Positions 8,357 through 17,820 of a stretch of DNA of 64,000 bases are shown here, piece by piece; the first letter of the stretch is position 1; each line of letters opens with the position of its first letter. The notes beneath the pieces were generated by a model that did not search any database, was not told the DNA's origin, and saw only the letters and a list, made by a program, of their open reading frames with translations. Position numbers and translations under genes: made by a program. Origin of the DNA: VGSG01 sp040756375 (GTDB lineage: Bacteria; Desulfobacterota; Desulfomonilia; Desulfomonilales; Desulfomonilaceae); assembly GCA_040756375.1 (NCBI GenBank), contig JBFLZC010000002.1, forward strand, positions 62,001-126,000, read 5' to 3'.

Positions 8357-9112
8357 TTACCCTGTTTCACCTCGCGAAGGCCCGTTTCCTCGACAGTGAA
8401 TCAACATGTCCGCATGAGTGTGACTTAGTTGAAACAGCCCGCTGGATTCAGCGGCTTCAGCTGAATCATGGATTTGTCCGCTGAGCGCTTGCTCCAGATC
8501 AGCGGCGAGCTTTCGAGCGCGCCTTTCACAGATCAGGTTTGCCTGTACCAGCTCCGTGTGTTCTCTTTTCTTTATGCATCCATAGATTCTTTCCCAGGTA
8601 AGATCCTCGATCATGACCAGCGCGTATCGCGAGGAGCACACCTTCACGGCACGCAGATGGATTCTGCACCAGATTCGCTTCTTTTCGAAGCGCAGAATGG
8701 CCTCTGCCACCTGGGGTCTTCTTTCCTCCCAGACCCGTTCCATCAACCTAACTGCTTTGTGCGCCAAGATGGCAGCCTGGTTTGAGTCTTTGGGAGCCAG
8801 AAAAAGATCCACGAAGCGTTTACCTCGAAAATTGTCAGGGCTCGGGTTCAGATTTCGGCAGAATCTATTTGCAAAGATCACATAGTGGAGCTGGTCTACA
8901 ACCATGACGGACAGCGGCAGGGCATCTAACAACATACCCATAGGCGTGGACCCTATGCCTTGAGGATCGAAGCACGCGGCGTCCTCGATCTCTTTCCCCG
9001 ACGGGCCGTCGAAATCAATGGTATGTGTCGGGCCGCCACCTACTCTGGACGACTTGCGGTCAGCTCCGCGCTGGCTCGTTTTTGAGGACTGAACACCTTG
9101 CGTGTTCGGCAT
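8357..9112 (-). CDS. Stand-alone PAS-domain protein
   Basis: This 251-residue protein has a PAS-like domain at about residues 58-170 (LLDALPLSVMVVDQLHYVIFANRFC opening, ending in ALVMIEDLTWERI). An alpha-helical, charged tail follows, with no kinase, cyclase or DNA-binding domain. The N-terminal 40 residues look disordered. It sits between a REC-PAS regulator and an HD-GYP regulator on the same strand, 12 bases from the former, so it is likely co-transcribed. It could act as a sensor or adaptor in the same pathway. No ligand-specific residues are recognisable. Confidence 0.75.
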   Translation of the reverse strand: MPNTQGVQSSKTSQRGADRKSSRVGGGPTHTIDFDGPSGKEIEDAACFDPQGIGSTPMGMLLDALPLSVMVVDQLHYVIFANRFCRNLNPSPDNFRGKRFVDLFLAPKDSNQAAILAHKAVRLMERVWEERRPQVAEAILRFEKKRIWCRIHLRAVKVCSSRYALVMIEDLTWERIYGCIKKREHTELVQANLICERRARKLAADLEQALSGQIHDSAEAAESSGLFQLSHTHADMLIHCRGNGPSRGETG

Positions 9113-9124
9113 AACAGTCTCCCT

Positions 9125-10207
9125 TCAGCTTTTCGCCGCACAAACGTAGGGTGAGCCTGGAATCATTTGGATATGACAGGAGCCCTCGTGTTCTTGATTC
9201 CCGACCATTCGCGCAGTTCGGAGTTCCAGCACCTGCGCCTCGCCGTAGCGTCCCTGCTTCCGATAGACACTTGAAAGGTCCCGGAGCAAATTTGATACCC
9301 GGCGGCCGTCCCAGCCGGTGCTTTGTGCCAACACGTCCAACGCCCGTTCGTAATACGACCCCGCTGCCACGTAATCGCCGTCAACTTTGGAGAGCTCAGC
9401 TGCGAGGAGCAGATTCGCCGCATGACTGAAATGGTCCTGGCCTGAACCCTGGTCAGCGGGATTTTCATGGAAGGCGAAAACCATTCCGAGAAGTTCGCCC
9501 CGGGCATCCTCGAACGGAATGACGCTGCTCTCGATCGGGATCTCCGACTGATCTCTGGCAACGAGGAGGTAATCGGCAAGACACAGCGCCTCGTTACAGT
9601 AGGGTGAAGCCAGTATCATATGTTTAACCGACTCTCCTGTGGACGGATCCTTGAGAACGTAGACTTCGCTGACGTGTCGTCCCACGGCCTGATATTGGTT
9701 CCATCCGGTGAGAGTTTCTGCCAGGGGATTGGTTTGCTGGATAACACCCTCTTCATCAGTGAGTATCATTGCTCCCCCGATCCCTTTCATGATCCGGGAG
9801 AAGCGTATGGCAGACTCCTTGGCTCTTTTGTCACGGTGATGCTTGTGCAGCGCCACCTCGATGGTGGTGCGCAGTTCCGCTTCCGAAAAGGGTTTCACCA
9901 AATATCCGAAGGGCTCGGAGGTCTTGGCCCGTTGCAGGGTCGGCTCATCTGAGTAGGCGGTGAGGAAGACGATCGGTATATCGTACAGCCTGTGAATGCA
10001 CTGTGACGCCTCGACGCCGTCTACGCTGCCCGCGAGCTTGATGTCCATCAACACGAGATCCGGCCTCAGTGAGGCTGCCTTTTCGATTGCTTCTTCGCCG
10101 TAAGCGCAAATTCCTGCCACCACATAGCTCTGAGCGATCAGGTGGCTCTCCAATTCCAAAGCAACCACCACTTCATCCTCAACGATGAGTATTCTTTCCG
10201 CTGTCAT
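9125..10207 (-). CDS. Response regulator with REC, PAS and TPR-like segments
   Basis: This 360-residue protein opens with a receiver domain (ILIVEDEVVVALELE, phospho-Asp in VLMDIKLAGSVDGVEA, Lys in VKPFSEAEL) of the type usually fused or paired with HisKA_2 kinases. A PAS domain spans about 130-255. The C-terminal 80 residues have two TPR-like helical pairs (KVDGDYVAAGSYYERALDVL and VYRKQGRYGEAQVLEL). There is no DNA-binding domain, so output is probably protein-protein. ATG overlaps the stop of the upstream histidine kinase by four bases; the two are very likely a cognate pair. Confidence 0.88.
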   Translation of the reverse strand: MTAERILIVEDEVVVALELESHLIAQSYVVAGICAYGEEAIEKAASLRPDLVLMDIKLAGSVDGVEASQCIHRLYDIPIVFLTAYSDEPTLQRAKTSEPFGYLVKPFSEAELRTTIEVALHKHHRDKRAKESAIRFSRIMKGIGGAMILTDEEGVIQQTNPLAETLTGWNQYQAVGRHVSEVYVLKDPSTGESVKHMILASPYCNEALCLADYLLVARDQSEIPIESSVIPFEDARGELLGMVFAFHENPADQGSGQDHFSHAANLLLAAELSKVDGDYVAAGSYYERALDVLAQSTGWDGRRVSNLLRDLSSVYRKQGRYGEAQVLELRTARMVGNQEHEGSCHIQMIPGSPYVCAAKS

Positions 10208-11214
10208 TCCAGGCCTCCTCGCACTTGGTTTCGATCTTTGAATTCAATCCTGAAGCAGGTTCCGTTTTGAGTGTGCACATCGAGACTGCCCCCTAACTGG
10301 ACTTCGGCCAGATTCATCACGAGCTTCAGGCCCAGCGAAGAAGTGTTCCTCCAGTCAAAATCCGCGGGCAAACCGCGGCCGTTATCGGAGACCGACATGC
10401 GGTAGACACCCTCATTGTCGCAGTGAAACTCGATGCGTACTTCACCGCACTCGTCCGCCACGAAAGCGTGCTTGAGACAGTTGGTAATGAGTTCGTTGAT
10501 AATGAGACTGCACGGCAGGGCCATGCCTACCGGCAAAAAAATGCGGTCCACGCAGGCATGAATAGTTACCGTGGCAGCCTCGGTAAAATGGGCCTTCAGT
10601 AGTGCCCGGCTGAGATTACCGATATATTCGGAGAAATCGATCCGGGAAAGATCTCGCGACTTATACAACTGCTCATGGATCAAGGCCATTGACCTTATGC
10701 GGCTCTGGCTGTCCATGAGTGCGAGGCGAACAGGTTGGTCGGTTACCCGCTCGCACTGAAGCGCAAGGAGACTTGATATAATCTGAAGATTGTTCTTCAC
10801 CCGGTGGTGGATTTCGCTCAGGAGAGCTTCCTTCTCTCTCAGGGAAGCGCTGATGCGTTCTTCATTCCGCTCCCTTTGAACTATCTCCATCTGCAAGCAT
10901 TGGTTGGCCGTCCTGAGCTTTGCAGTCCGCTCGGCCACTCGTCGCTCGAGTTCCGCGCGGGCCTCTCTCAACGCGCTCTCCGCGCGCTGTCGGGTTTCAA
11001 TTTCAGCCTTGAGGCGCTCATTGGCCCGCTGGAGCGCTTTGCGCCTCACCCGTTCCTCTTCGTAGAGCCGAGCCATATCCTCCGCATATCTGAGGCTCTG
11101 CTGCATAAGCAGTGGAGTGTCTGCTTCCACTCCAATATGCTGATTCGCGACACCGGCGATCATTCTGGTCTCCTGTGATCCGCTTAGTTGCTTCCTTTGT
11201 TCAATATTCGGCAT
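10204..11214 (-). CDS. Sensor histidine kinase, HisKA_2 family
   Basis: This cytosolic 336-residue kinase has an N-terminal Ala/Arg-rich coiled coil (about 30-130) followed by the HisKA_2 dimerisation/phospho-acceptor segment with HHRVKNNLQ (136-144). The HATPase_c domain has N-box IINELITNCLKHAF, then DNGRGLPADF and GLKLVMNLAEV. No transmembrane segment or sensor domain precedes the coil, so input probably arrives through the coil or partner proteins. ATG at 11214 is chosen over an in-frame TTG at 11229; neither has a strong ribosome-binding site. A sigma-54 promoter lies about 240 bases upstream, and the REC-PAS regulator overlaps its stop. Confidence 0.88.
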   Translation of the reverse strand: MPNIEQRKQLSGSQETRMIAGVANQHIGVEADTPLLMQQSLRYAEDMARLYEEERVRRKALQRANERLKAEIETRQRAESALREARAELERRVAERTAKLRTANQCLQMEIVQRERNEERISASLREKEALLSEIHHRVKNNLQIISSLLALQCERVTDQPVRLALMDSQSRIRSMALIHEQLYKSRDLSRIDFSEYIGNLSRALLKAHFTEAATVTIHACVDRIFLPVGMALPCSLIINELITNCLKHAFVADECGEVRIEFHCDNEGVYRMSVSDNGRGLPADFDWRNTSSLGLKLVMNLAEVQLGGSLDVHTQNGTCFRIEFKDRNQVRGGLE

Positions 11215-11229
11215 GTCTTTCGGTCTCAA

Positions 11230-11738
11230 AGGTCACGTTGACTGAATCTCCCGAGCGCAAAACTGGATAGAGAGCCGGCGTATATTGGCGGAGGAGCCAT
11301 GATCGCGAGTGCGAGAGAGGAAATCGAAATGTTGCCGGATCCCACTAACATCATGGGACACCCCCTTTTTAGGCTGATGTAGCCAGGAGCAAAGGTGATA
11401 ACGCCGTTTCGTGTGAGGTCGGTCATCTGCTTATTTTCTGTCATCCAGAGCTAGAGCAATTGCCGTGCCACGGGAGGAATTTGGCGTCTTCGTAGCATCT
11501 AACCATGCCATTTCAATATGTTATCAGTTAGGTCAGCGGTCCGGGGGAAGAACGGGATGCCATGCTAACGGGTCAATGCACAATAATTGGACACCTCCAA
11601 TAATACACACAATTTCACAGCGTTAAGCGTAGTCGAGTGGATGAGGTCGGTTTTGGCGGGTTTCTATGTGGTTATTTTTTGGTCAGACACGTCACCCTAC
11701 GGCAAAAGGTGTGTGAAAAATGAACATGCCCCTCGCGC
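11230..11738. other. Intergenic region carrying a sigma-54 promoter
   Basis: No convincing gene is seen in these 509 bases. A 72-codon minus-strand frame at 11226-11444 has no ribosome-binding site, overlaps the kinase start and has no recognisable composition. The one clear element is the sigma-54-type promoter at 11455-11470. The stretch between that promoter and the sigma-54 activator gene at 11739 could hold upstream activator sites, but no convincing inverted repeat was found by eye. Confidence 0.5.
11455..11470 (-). promoter_or_regulatory. Sigma-54 (-24/-12) promoter for the HisKA_2 kinase operon
   Basis: The minus strand reads TGGCACGGCAATTGCT, an essentially perfect match to the sigma-54 consensus TGGCACG-N4-TTGCW with invariant GG and GC at the correct ten-base spacing. 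Transcription would start near 11443 and run into the kinase gene. The gene directly upstream encodes a sigma-54 activator, which is an obvious candidate activator for this promoter. Confidence 0.75.
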
Positions 11739-13256
11739 CTACTCCGCGATCTCCAGCGCCCTTATGTAATGATTGAGCGAATTCCTCGATATGTCCAGGA
11801 GAGCAGCGGCTGCCACCCGATTGCCGCCGGTGCGACGCAGCGCTTCAATGACCAGCGCCCGCTTTAGGTCCGCGGTCACGTCGTTGAGGGAACGACTTTC
11901 CGGAAACTCTGCGCTGAATTTCCACGCCTGCTCGGCTTCGCCCAAGCCGAGTTCTGCTACGGTTATTCTGCCTCCGCCCGACAGAATTAGAGCGCGTTCC
12001 ACCACGTTTCGCAGTTCTCTTACGTTGCCCGGCCAATCGTACGCCACCAGCGCGTCCATGGCTCTAGGTTCGAAGTCCACAGGCGCGTTCAGGCGTATCT
12101 CTTTCTGCAACTCCGAGACAAGGAATTCCACGAGAACAGGGATATCTTCGCGTCTCTCTCTCAGAGGAGGGATCGCCATAGTGAGGACATTGAGCCGATA
12201 AAAAAGGTCACGGCGGAATCTGCCCCCTGCCACCTCATTTTCCAGGTCCTTGTTGGTCGCGGTTATGAGGCGCGCGTTCACGGAGATGCTTTTTTCGCCG
12301 CCAACGCGGGTAAACGTGCGGGTGTCGAGGAATGTGAGCAGCTTGGCTTGCAGGCTTTCAGAGAGCTCGCCGATCTCGTTGAGGAAGAGTGTTCCGCCTT
12401 CAGCCAGTTCCAGCAGGCCTCTTTTGCGCCCCCGGGCCCCAGTGAAAGCGCCCGGTTCGTATCCGAAGAGCTCGGATTCCGCCAACTCCCTCGCCACTGA
12501 AGCTGCATTGATGGTAAAGAAAGGGCCCCGCGAGCGGTCTGAATGGTCATGGATGAACCGCGCCAGAAAATCCTTGCCGCATCCGCTCTCGCCCAGGAGC
12601 AGAACGATGCTGCCTCGGGACGCAGCCAGAAGAGCCTTTTCCAGCGTTTTTTGCATAGCCGAGGATGGATAGCGGAGGCTGGTCACCGGCGGAGCTTGTT
12701 CGATTCTCTTCCGGTCGGTTATGTCCCGTGCCACCCCGCACAAGCCTACGATCTCGCCATCCGCGTTGTGTAGAGGAACTCGGGTTTCCAGGAAGGTTCG
12801 CGCTACTCCCTTGATGGTTCGCGTGTACTCTTCCTCAATCGATTCGCCGCCCAGTACGCGCAGATCGGTTTCTCGTAGGTGGAGTCCTGCTTCGCTGCCA
12901 TAGAGTTCCTCGTCGGTTTTCTCGACGAGTTCCGCGGCCGGTACTTGGAAGAGGGTCTCCATTGCGGGGTTTACAAGGATGTAGGTGAGGGCGCGACTTT
13001 TGATGTACATGCACTCCTGCGCGGCCTCAAAGACAGTTCTGAAGCGCTCCTCGCTCTCTCGCAGCGCGGCCTCCGTCTTCTTACGTTCCGCTATCTCGAC
13101 ACGCAGTTTATCGTTGGCGATTTCCAGCTCTTGGCGTTTGGAGCGTTCATCTTCGTAGAGCTTTGCAATGTCTTCGGCGTACTTAAGGGATTGCTGGACG
13201 AGGCTGTCGGCATCAACGGGCGTGTCACCCCGCTTGGTGGACCTTTTCGTTGCCAT
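11739..13256 (-). CDS. Sigma-54-dependent transcriptional activator with coiled coil and PAS
   Basis: This 505-residue protein has an N-terminal coiled coil (about 15-70), a PAS domain (70-180), and an AAA+ sigma-54 interaction domain with Walker A GESGCGKD (222-229), the sigma-54-contacting loop GAFTGA (269-274) and Walker B GGTLFLNEIGE. A C-terminal Fis-type helix-turn-helix (about 465-503) ends in RNSLNHYIRALEIAE. It should activate sigma-54 promoters in response to a PAS-sensed or coil-transmitted signal; it has no receiver domain. The coiled coil is strikingly like that of the HisKA_2 kinase encoded downstream. GGAGG precedes the ATG. It lies 19 bases after a single-domain REC gene. Confidence 0.93.
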   Translation of the reverse strand: MATKRSTKRGDTPVDADSLVQQSLKYAEDIAKLYEDERSKRQELEIANDKLRVEIAERKKTEAALRESEERFRTVFEAAQECMYIKSRALTYILVNPAMETLFQVPAAELVEKTDEELYGSEAGLHLRETDLRVLGGESIEEEYTRTIKGVARTFLETRVPLHNADGEIVGLCGVARDITDRKRIEQAPPVTSLRYPSSAMQKTLEKALLAASRGSIVLLLGESGCGKDFLARFIHDHSDRSRGPFFTINAASVARELAESELFGYEPGAFTGARGRKRGLLELAEGGTLFLNEIGELSESLQAKLLTFLDTRTFTRVGGEKSISVNARLITATNKDLENEVAGGRFRRDLFYRLNVLTMAIPPLRERREDIPVLVEFLVSELQKEIRLNAPVDFEPRAMDALVAYDWPGNVRELRNVVERALILSGGGRITVAELGLGEAEQAWKFSAEFPESRSLNDVTADLKRALVIEALRRTGGNRVAAAALLDISRNSLNHYIRALEIAE

Positions 13257-13275
13257 GCAAACCTCCGGACGACTC

Positions 13276-13644
13276 TCAGGCCTCGAGAATCTTTTCTACC
13301 TTTCGCAGCAACTCCAGAGGGCTGAATGGTTTGACGAGGTATTCGTCCGCTCCTGCCTCCTTGCCTTTCTGGATGTCCGCGGGTTGCCCTTTTGCGGTGA
13401 GAATAATCACGACGGCGTTGGACGTGCTCGGGTCGTTCTTGAGGATACGCGTGGCTTCAAGCCCGTCTATGGTGCCGGGCATCATGATATCCATCATGAT
13501 AAGGTCAGGTTTCTCCGCCCGGGCAATGGCGAGCGCTTTCTCAGCCGTATCAGCGGTGAACGTTTTGCAATCCTTTCGTGCCAGGGTCTTCTCCACTAAC
13601 TCTCGCACCTCCGGCAGGTCATCGACGACAAGGATTTTCTTCAT
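13276..13644 (-). CDS. Single-domain response regulator (CheY-like)
   Basis: This 122-residue stand-alone receiver domain opens MKKILVVDDLPEVRELVEK, with phospho-acceptor Asp in LIMMDIMMPGTIDG, Thr in IILTAKG and Lys in LVKPFSPLEL. Such proteins relay phosphate or bind an effector. ATG at 13644 is chosen, nine bases after GGAGG; a longer frame adds 37 residues unlike any receiver. It is co-directional and 19 bases upstream of the sigma-54 activator, so it may transmit a kinase signal to that protein. Confidence 0.93.
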   Translation of the reverse strand: MKKILVVDDLPEVRELVEKTLARKDCKTFTADTAEKALAIARAEKPDLIMMDIMMPGTIDGLEATRILKNDPSTSNAVVIILTAKGQPADIQKGKEAGADEYLVKPFSPLELLRKVEKILEA

Positions 13645-13845
13645 GACATCGTTCCTCCACTGACTGCACGGGTACTTCGGAGATGGAGAGCCAATCTCAT
13701 CCCCCATCTTCAACAGGTTTACTTCTGATCCGAAACCTGACGGAACTATGAACAAAGCTCCCGCAACTGCGCATTTTACCGCAATGGGGGATGCGCTGTG
13801 AAGACTATTCTTGAGTTATTTCCATGAGAAGCGCTGAATGGCGCT

Positions 13846-16800
13846 TCATTGCGCATCCAAAACGTCTCTAACCGTTTTGAGCAGCTCCGTTATGTCATAT
13901 GGCTTGCCGACGAAGCCCTTGGCTCCCGCTTGTGTTGCAGCTCTCGCGGGACCGGATTGCGCGTACCCGCTGGCCACCAGCACTTTTGCCCAGGGATCTA
14001 TTTTCAGCAATTCTTCAAGGCATTGTTTGCCACCCATTTCGGGCATGATCAAGTCGAGAATCACCAGGGAGATGATACCCGGTTGCGATATATACAGCTC
14101 CAGTGCCTCGATGCCGTTGGTCGCGGTGAGCACAGTGTACCCCGCTCTTCGAAGAATTCTCGTCCCCAGGTCCCGCACAAGCTCTTCGTCGTCCACCAGG
14201 AGAACGGTCTCCGATCCACCTCGCGGCATGAGCCTGGGTACCTTCACTTCAGCCGTGGTTTCAGCGACCAACGCGGGGAAATAGAGCTTGAATGTGGTTC
14301 CCTTATCGGGTTCGCTGTAGCACATAATGTACCCGCCGTGTTGCTTTACGATGCCGTACACTGTGGCCAGGCCCAGGCCGGTACCCTCACCGACTCCTTT
14401 TGTGGTGAAGAACGGTTCAAATACGTGATCCAGCGTCTCCTTGTCCATCCCTATACCTGTATCCGAAACGCTGAGGAGAACGTAAGGTCCGGGCCGGGCC
14501 CCCAGATGCGTTCGCGCGTACACCTCGTCAAGCCGCACGTTAGCCGTGTGGATAACAAGTTTTCCGCCTTCCGGCATGGCATCTCGCGCGTTGACGGCCA
14601 GATTCATGATCACTTGTTCCATTTGGATTGGATCGGCATTGATGACCTCCAGATCCTCAGCAAGAACCATCTCGATGTCGATCATTTTGGGGATGGTCCT
14701 GGACAGAAGCTTCTCAACCTGACTTATGCGATGATTGAGATTCAGAGGCTTCGGCTTGATTTCCGTCTTCCTGCTGAACGTGAGCAGCCTCTGTACTAGA
14801 TCCGCGCCGTTTCTTCCCGCCTGGTTTATTCTTTCCAAGTCGTCTTTGTGTGTGGAAGGGAGTTGCTCGTCGGACAAAATAAGCTCCGAGTATCCCAGAA
14901 TCACCTGCAACAGGTTGTTGAAATCGTGCGCAATGCCCCCCGCGAGCGTTCCAATAGCCTCCATTTTTTGCGCCTGAAGCAGTTGCCTCGACAATTCCAT
15001 ATGTTCGGTGATATCCCGTTTCACCGCGACGAAGTTTGTGATCTTGCCGAATGCATCACGCACCGGCGAAATGGTCGCGTCCTCGTGATACAGCGTACCG
15101 TCTTTTCGTCTGTTCACTATCCGTCCTGACCACATTTCGCCGCGGGTAATAGTCTCCCACATCTGCTTGTAGAAGGCAGCATCATGTGCGCCGCTCTTGA
15201 ACAAGCGCGGGTTTTCTCCAATGATCTCGTCTCGGGTGTAGCCGGTAATCCGTTCGAGCGCAGGGTTTATGTATTGGATTATGCCTTGCGGATCGGTGAT
15301 CATTACACCTTCCGCGGCCTGCTCAATCGCGGTGGCGAGACGTTTCTGCACTTCCTCTGCTTTGCGCTTGGTCGTTAAATCTCGTAATGCGGTGATTCTC
15401 GCGATGCTTCCTCCGTAAGGGATGGCCTTACCCTTTACCTCCACGGGAATCGCGCGACCTGATTTGTGTGCCACGGCAGACTCATACTGTTCTTCGCTCC
15501 CCGATAGATTATGCGCAAGCGTGATCTCTTGGAATTCGGAGGCAACAACGTCCATCACTTTCTTCCCAATGAGTTCATCCAGCTCATACCCTGCCATTTC
15601 GCAATACGTCCGGTTGGCGTCCAGTATGCGGCCCTTCCTGGTGATCACAAGGCCCTCGAACGCGCCTTCTGCAAGTATGCGGAAACGTTCCTCGCTCTCT
15701 CTGAGGGCCTCCTCTGCTTCCTTGCGGTCGGTGATGTCGTGAAACACGCAATGCGTCTGCCTGAACCTGCCATCTTCATCTCGGCCGATCCTGCCGTCGA
15801 AAGACACGGTTATGGCGCTGCCGTCCTTCTTGTACATTACGAATTCCGCGCCATGTACCTCACCAATGCGCTTGAAGACCGGGAATCGTTCAATGAATAT
15901 ATCACGCGAGCGGTCGGTGAGGAAATCTCCGAACCATCTCCCGATCACTTCGTCCCGCTCGTACCCGAGGGTTTGCAGCCAGGTATTATTGACCTCAAGG
16001 AGATTGCCATCCTCATCTAACGAGTGATAGCCCGCGGGGGACCCTTCATATAGGAGTCTGAACTTCTTTTCACTCTCCTCTAAGGCGAGCTGAGCTTGCA
16101 TACGCTCGGTTTCATCGCTGTAGACTGCCACCACTTCCCCGGAAGAAAGCTTGTACACAAAGTTGTGTCTCCACCCCACAATTCTCTCATCTCTGTAAAG
16201 CTTGACCGGGAAATCTTCCGCCAGCCCGGTACGCCACACCCGTTGAAACACCTCAAACAGCCCGAATTCGCTGACTCCTGGAAACACCTCCAACACGCTT
16301 CGGCCACGGAGTTCATTTCTCGATATGTTCTCAATCCTTTCCGCTGTCTTGTTGAAATCGACGAACACGAAGTCCTCGCCGTCATTCTCAGCCCTATAAA
16401 TGGCCACGGCGTTGGTCATGTTTTCGACGAGTAGCCTGTATCGTTCCTCGTTCTGCGCTAACTCAACCGTCCGCGCTCTTACTTGCTCTTCAAGGTCCTT
16501 CTGCCAATTCTCCACACCTCCAATCATCGAATTAAAGGCAGCGGCAAGCGCGCCCACTTCGTCAGACCGCGCTACTTCGGCCCGTGCGCTAAGATTACCT
16601 GCCTCCACGTCGCGAGCAGTATCACCCAGATTCTCGATGGGCCGGGAGATTCTGTTGGAAATCCAGGACGCACAAGCCAGAGCAGCCAGTAAGCCTATGA
16701 GCCCGACCGCGAGAAAATAATTAAGCGCCCGCCACAGACGCGCGAATATCTCTGCTTCGTCACGTTTCACTACCATGCCCCAGACGACATCCGGAGTGAT

Positions 16801-17760
16801 CCGGATCTGTCTGGGCGCAGCCAAGACAGAGACGCCACGATAGTCACGCGAGAGCACCACCCCCTCGCGACCTTCAATAGCCATACGCGCAGGTTCGCCG
16901 TTATTCTGATATTCCAACAGCTTTGGCGTCGTCCCGTCCGGGAGCGGATATCGAAGAGAAAACAGAATGCGCCGATCCTGGTTTACAAGAACAATGTCGC
17001 CGGTTTTGCCCAACCCTTGGCCCGCGTAAAGCAAGGGTTTCACAAATTCGTCCGCGTCTACGTAGAACAAGAGCACCGCCGGTGCGACCTCTTGGTCTCC
17101 ACTGGTCACAGGCCAATCTGAAATTGCTGCGTAAATGATAAGGTAAGGTCTCTCGTCCCCAGCAGGTTTGAGGACATCAACAGATATGCCTTGAGGCGAA
17201 GTCATTGCATCGACCAAGCCTCGCCGCTCGCGGAGCTGCCCACCTACTTCTTTGTTGTCTGTGCAGGCCAAGATTACGCCGGTTCGAGTATCCACCACTT
17301 GTATCTTGTGATAGCCAGAATAGATCCCGTGAACTAGTTGCAGATATTCGGAAAGGGTGGCATAGGTTTCGCTCTCTACGAATTCTGCCCTTAGTTGGGC
17401 GGTCTTCAATCCTCGGCGCCGACCCTCTTCCAGAACTTCACGCAGTTGCTTCACAGATGACCTGACCGGTACGATATCACCTATCATCCTGGCATTGCTC
17501 TTCTTTTCCGCCAACCAAAAACTGAGGCGCTCCTTCTTCAGGTCCGCGACCAGGCCGAGAGTCTCCATCTCCTGCTTGAGTTCACTCCCATAGGAGCCTA
17601 CATAGTCTGTAAAGGGTATGCCAAATGTGGGTACGATGTAGACGAGGCCGAGCGTCACAATGAACAGAAGCCCGAAACTGATGAGGATCTGCGAACGCAG
17701 GCGGTATAGAAATCTTGGACGTGGTGATGGTGCGTGGACCGAGCTGCTCCGGGTCGTCAT
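13846..17760 (-). CDS. Membrane hybrid sensor histidine kinase with Cache, HAMP, four PAS and REC domains
   Basis: This very large sensor (1304 residues) has: transmembrane segment about 22-46; extracytoplasmic Cache-like sensor about 60-360; second transmembrane segment ending in ACASWISNRISRPI; HAMP; about four consecutive PAS domains between roughly 455 and 955 (GRSVLEVFPG, ERDEVIGRWFGDF, LIGKKVMDVV and YTRDEIIGENPRLF mark successive domains); HisKA with phospho-acceptor His in GGIAHDFNNLLQVI; HATPase_c with DTGIGMD and GTGLGLATVYGIVKQHGG; and a C-terminal receiver (LVDDEELVRDLG, LVILDLIMPEMGG, VGKPYDITELL). ATG at 17760 follows GAGG by eight bases and replaces a TTG 20 codons upstream. 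The external sensor probably binds a small molecule. It could feed the adjacent single REC protein. Confidence 0.93.
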   Translation of the reverse strand: MTTRSSSVHAPSPRPRFLYRLRSQILISFGLLFIVTLGLVYIVPTFGIPFTDYVGSYGSELKQEMETLGLVADLKKERLSFWLAEKKSNARMIGDIVPVRSSVKQLREVLEEGRRRGLKTAQLRAEFVESETYATLSEYLQLVHGIYSGYHKIQVVDTRTGVILACTDNKEVGGQLRERRGLVDAMTSPQGISVDVLKPAGDERPYLIIYAAISDWPVTSGDQEVAPAVLLFYVDADEFVKPLLYAGQGLGKTGDIVLVNQDRRILFSLRYPLPDGTTPKLLEYQNNGEPARMAIEGREGVVLSRDYRGVSVLAAPRQIRITPDVVWGMVVKRDEAEIFARLWRALNYFLAVGLIGLLAALACASWISNRISRPIENLGDTARDVEAGNLSARAEVARSDEVGALAAAFNSMIGGVENWQKDLEEQVRARTVELAQNEERYRLLVENMTNAVAIYRAENDGEDFVFVDFNKTAERIENISRNELRGRSVLEVFPGVSEFGLFEVFQRVWRTGLAEDFPVKLYRDERIVGWRHNFVYKLSSGEVVAVYSDETERMQAQLALEESEKKFRLLYEGSPAGYHSLDEDGNLLEVNNTWLQTLGYERDEVIGRWFGDFLTDRSRDIFIERFPVFKRIGEVHGAEFVMYKKDGSAITVSFDGRIGRDEDGRFRQTHCVFHDITDRKEAEEALRESEERFRILAEGAFEGLVITRKGRILDANRTYCEMAGYELDELIGKKVMDVVASEFQEITLAHNLSGSEEQYESAVAHKSGRAIPVEVKGKAIPYGGSIARITALRDLTTKRKAEEVQKRLATAIEQAAEGVMITDPQGIIQYINPALERITGYTRDEIIGENPRLFKSGAHDAAFYKQMWETITRGEMWSGRIVNRRKDGTLYHEDATISPVRDAFGKITNFVAVKRDITEHMELSRQLLQAQKMEAIGTLAGGIAHDFNNLLQVILGYSELILSDEQLPSTHKDDLERINQAGRNGADLVQRLLTFSRKTEIKPKPLNLNHRISQVEKLLSRTIPKMIDIEMVLAEDLEVINADPIQMEQVIMNLAVNARDAMPEGGKLVIHTANVRLDEVYARTHLGARPGPYVLLSVSDTGIGMDKETLDHVFEPFFTTKGVGEGTGLGLATVYGIVKQHGGYIMCYSEPDKGTTFKLYFPALVAETTAEVKVPRLMPRGGSETVLLVDDEELVRDLGTRILRRAGYTVLTATNGIEALELYISQPGIISLVILDLIMPEMGGKQCLEELLKIDPWAKVLVASGYAQSGPARAATQAGAKGFVGKPYDITELLKTVRDVLDAQ

Positions 17761-17820
17761 TGCGCTCACCTCACTCTGAGACCGGCCCCGTGATGTGCCG
17801 GAGCTTCTTCTCGTGCTCAA

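Noticed and set aside
11226..11444. 72-codon minus-strand frame next to the HisKA_2 kinase
   Set aside because: No ribosome-binding site, overlaps the kinase start, lies in the sigma-54 promoter leader, and its sequence resembles no protein.
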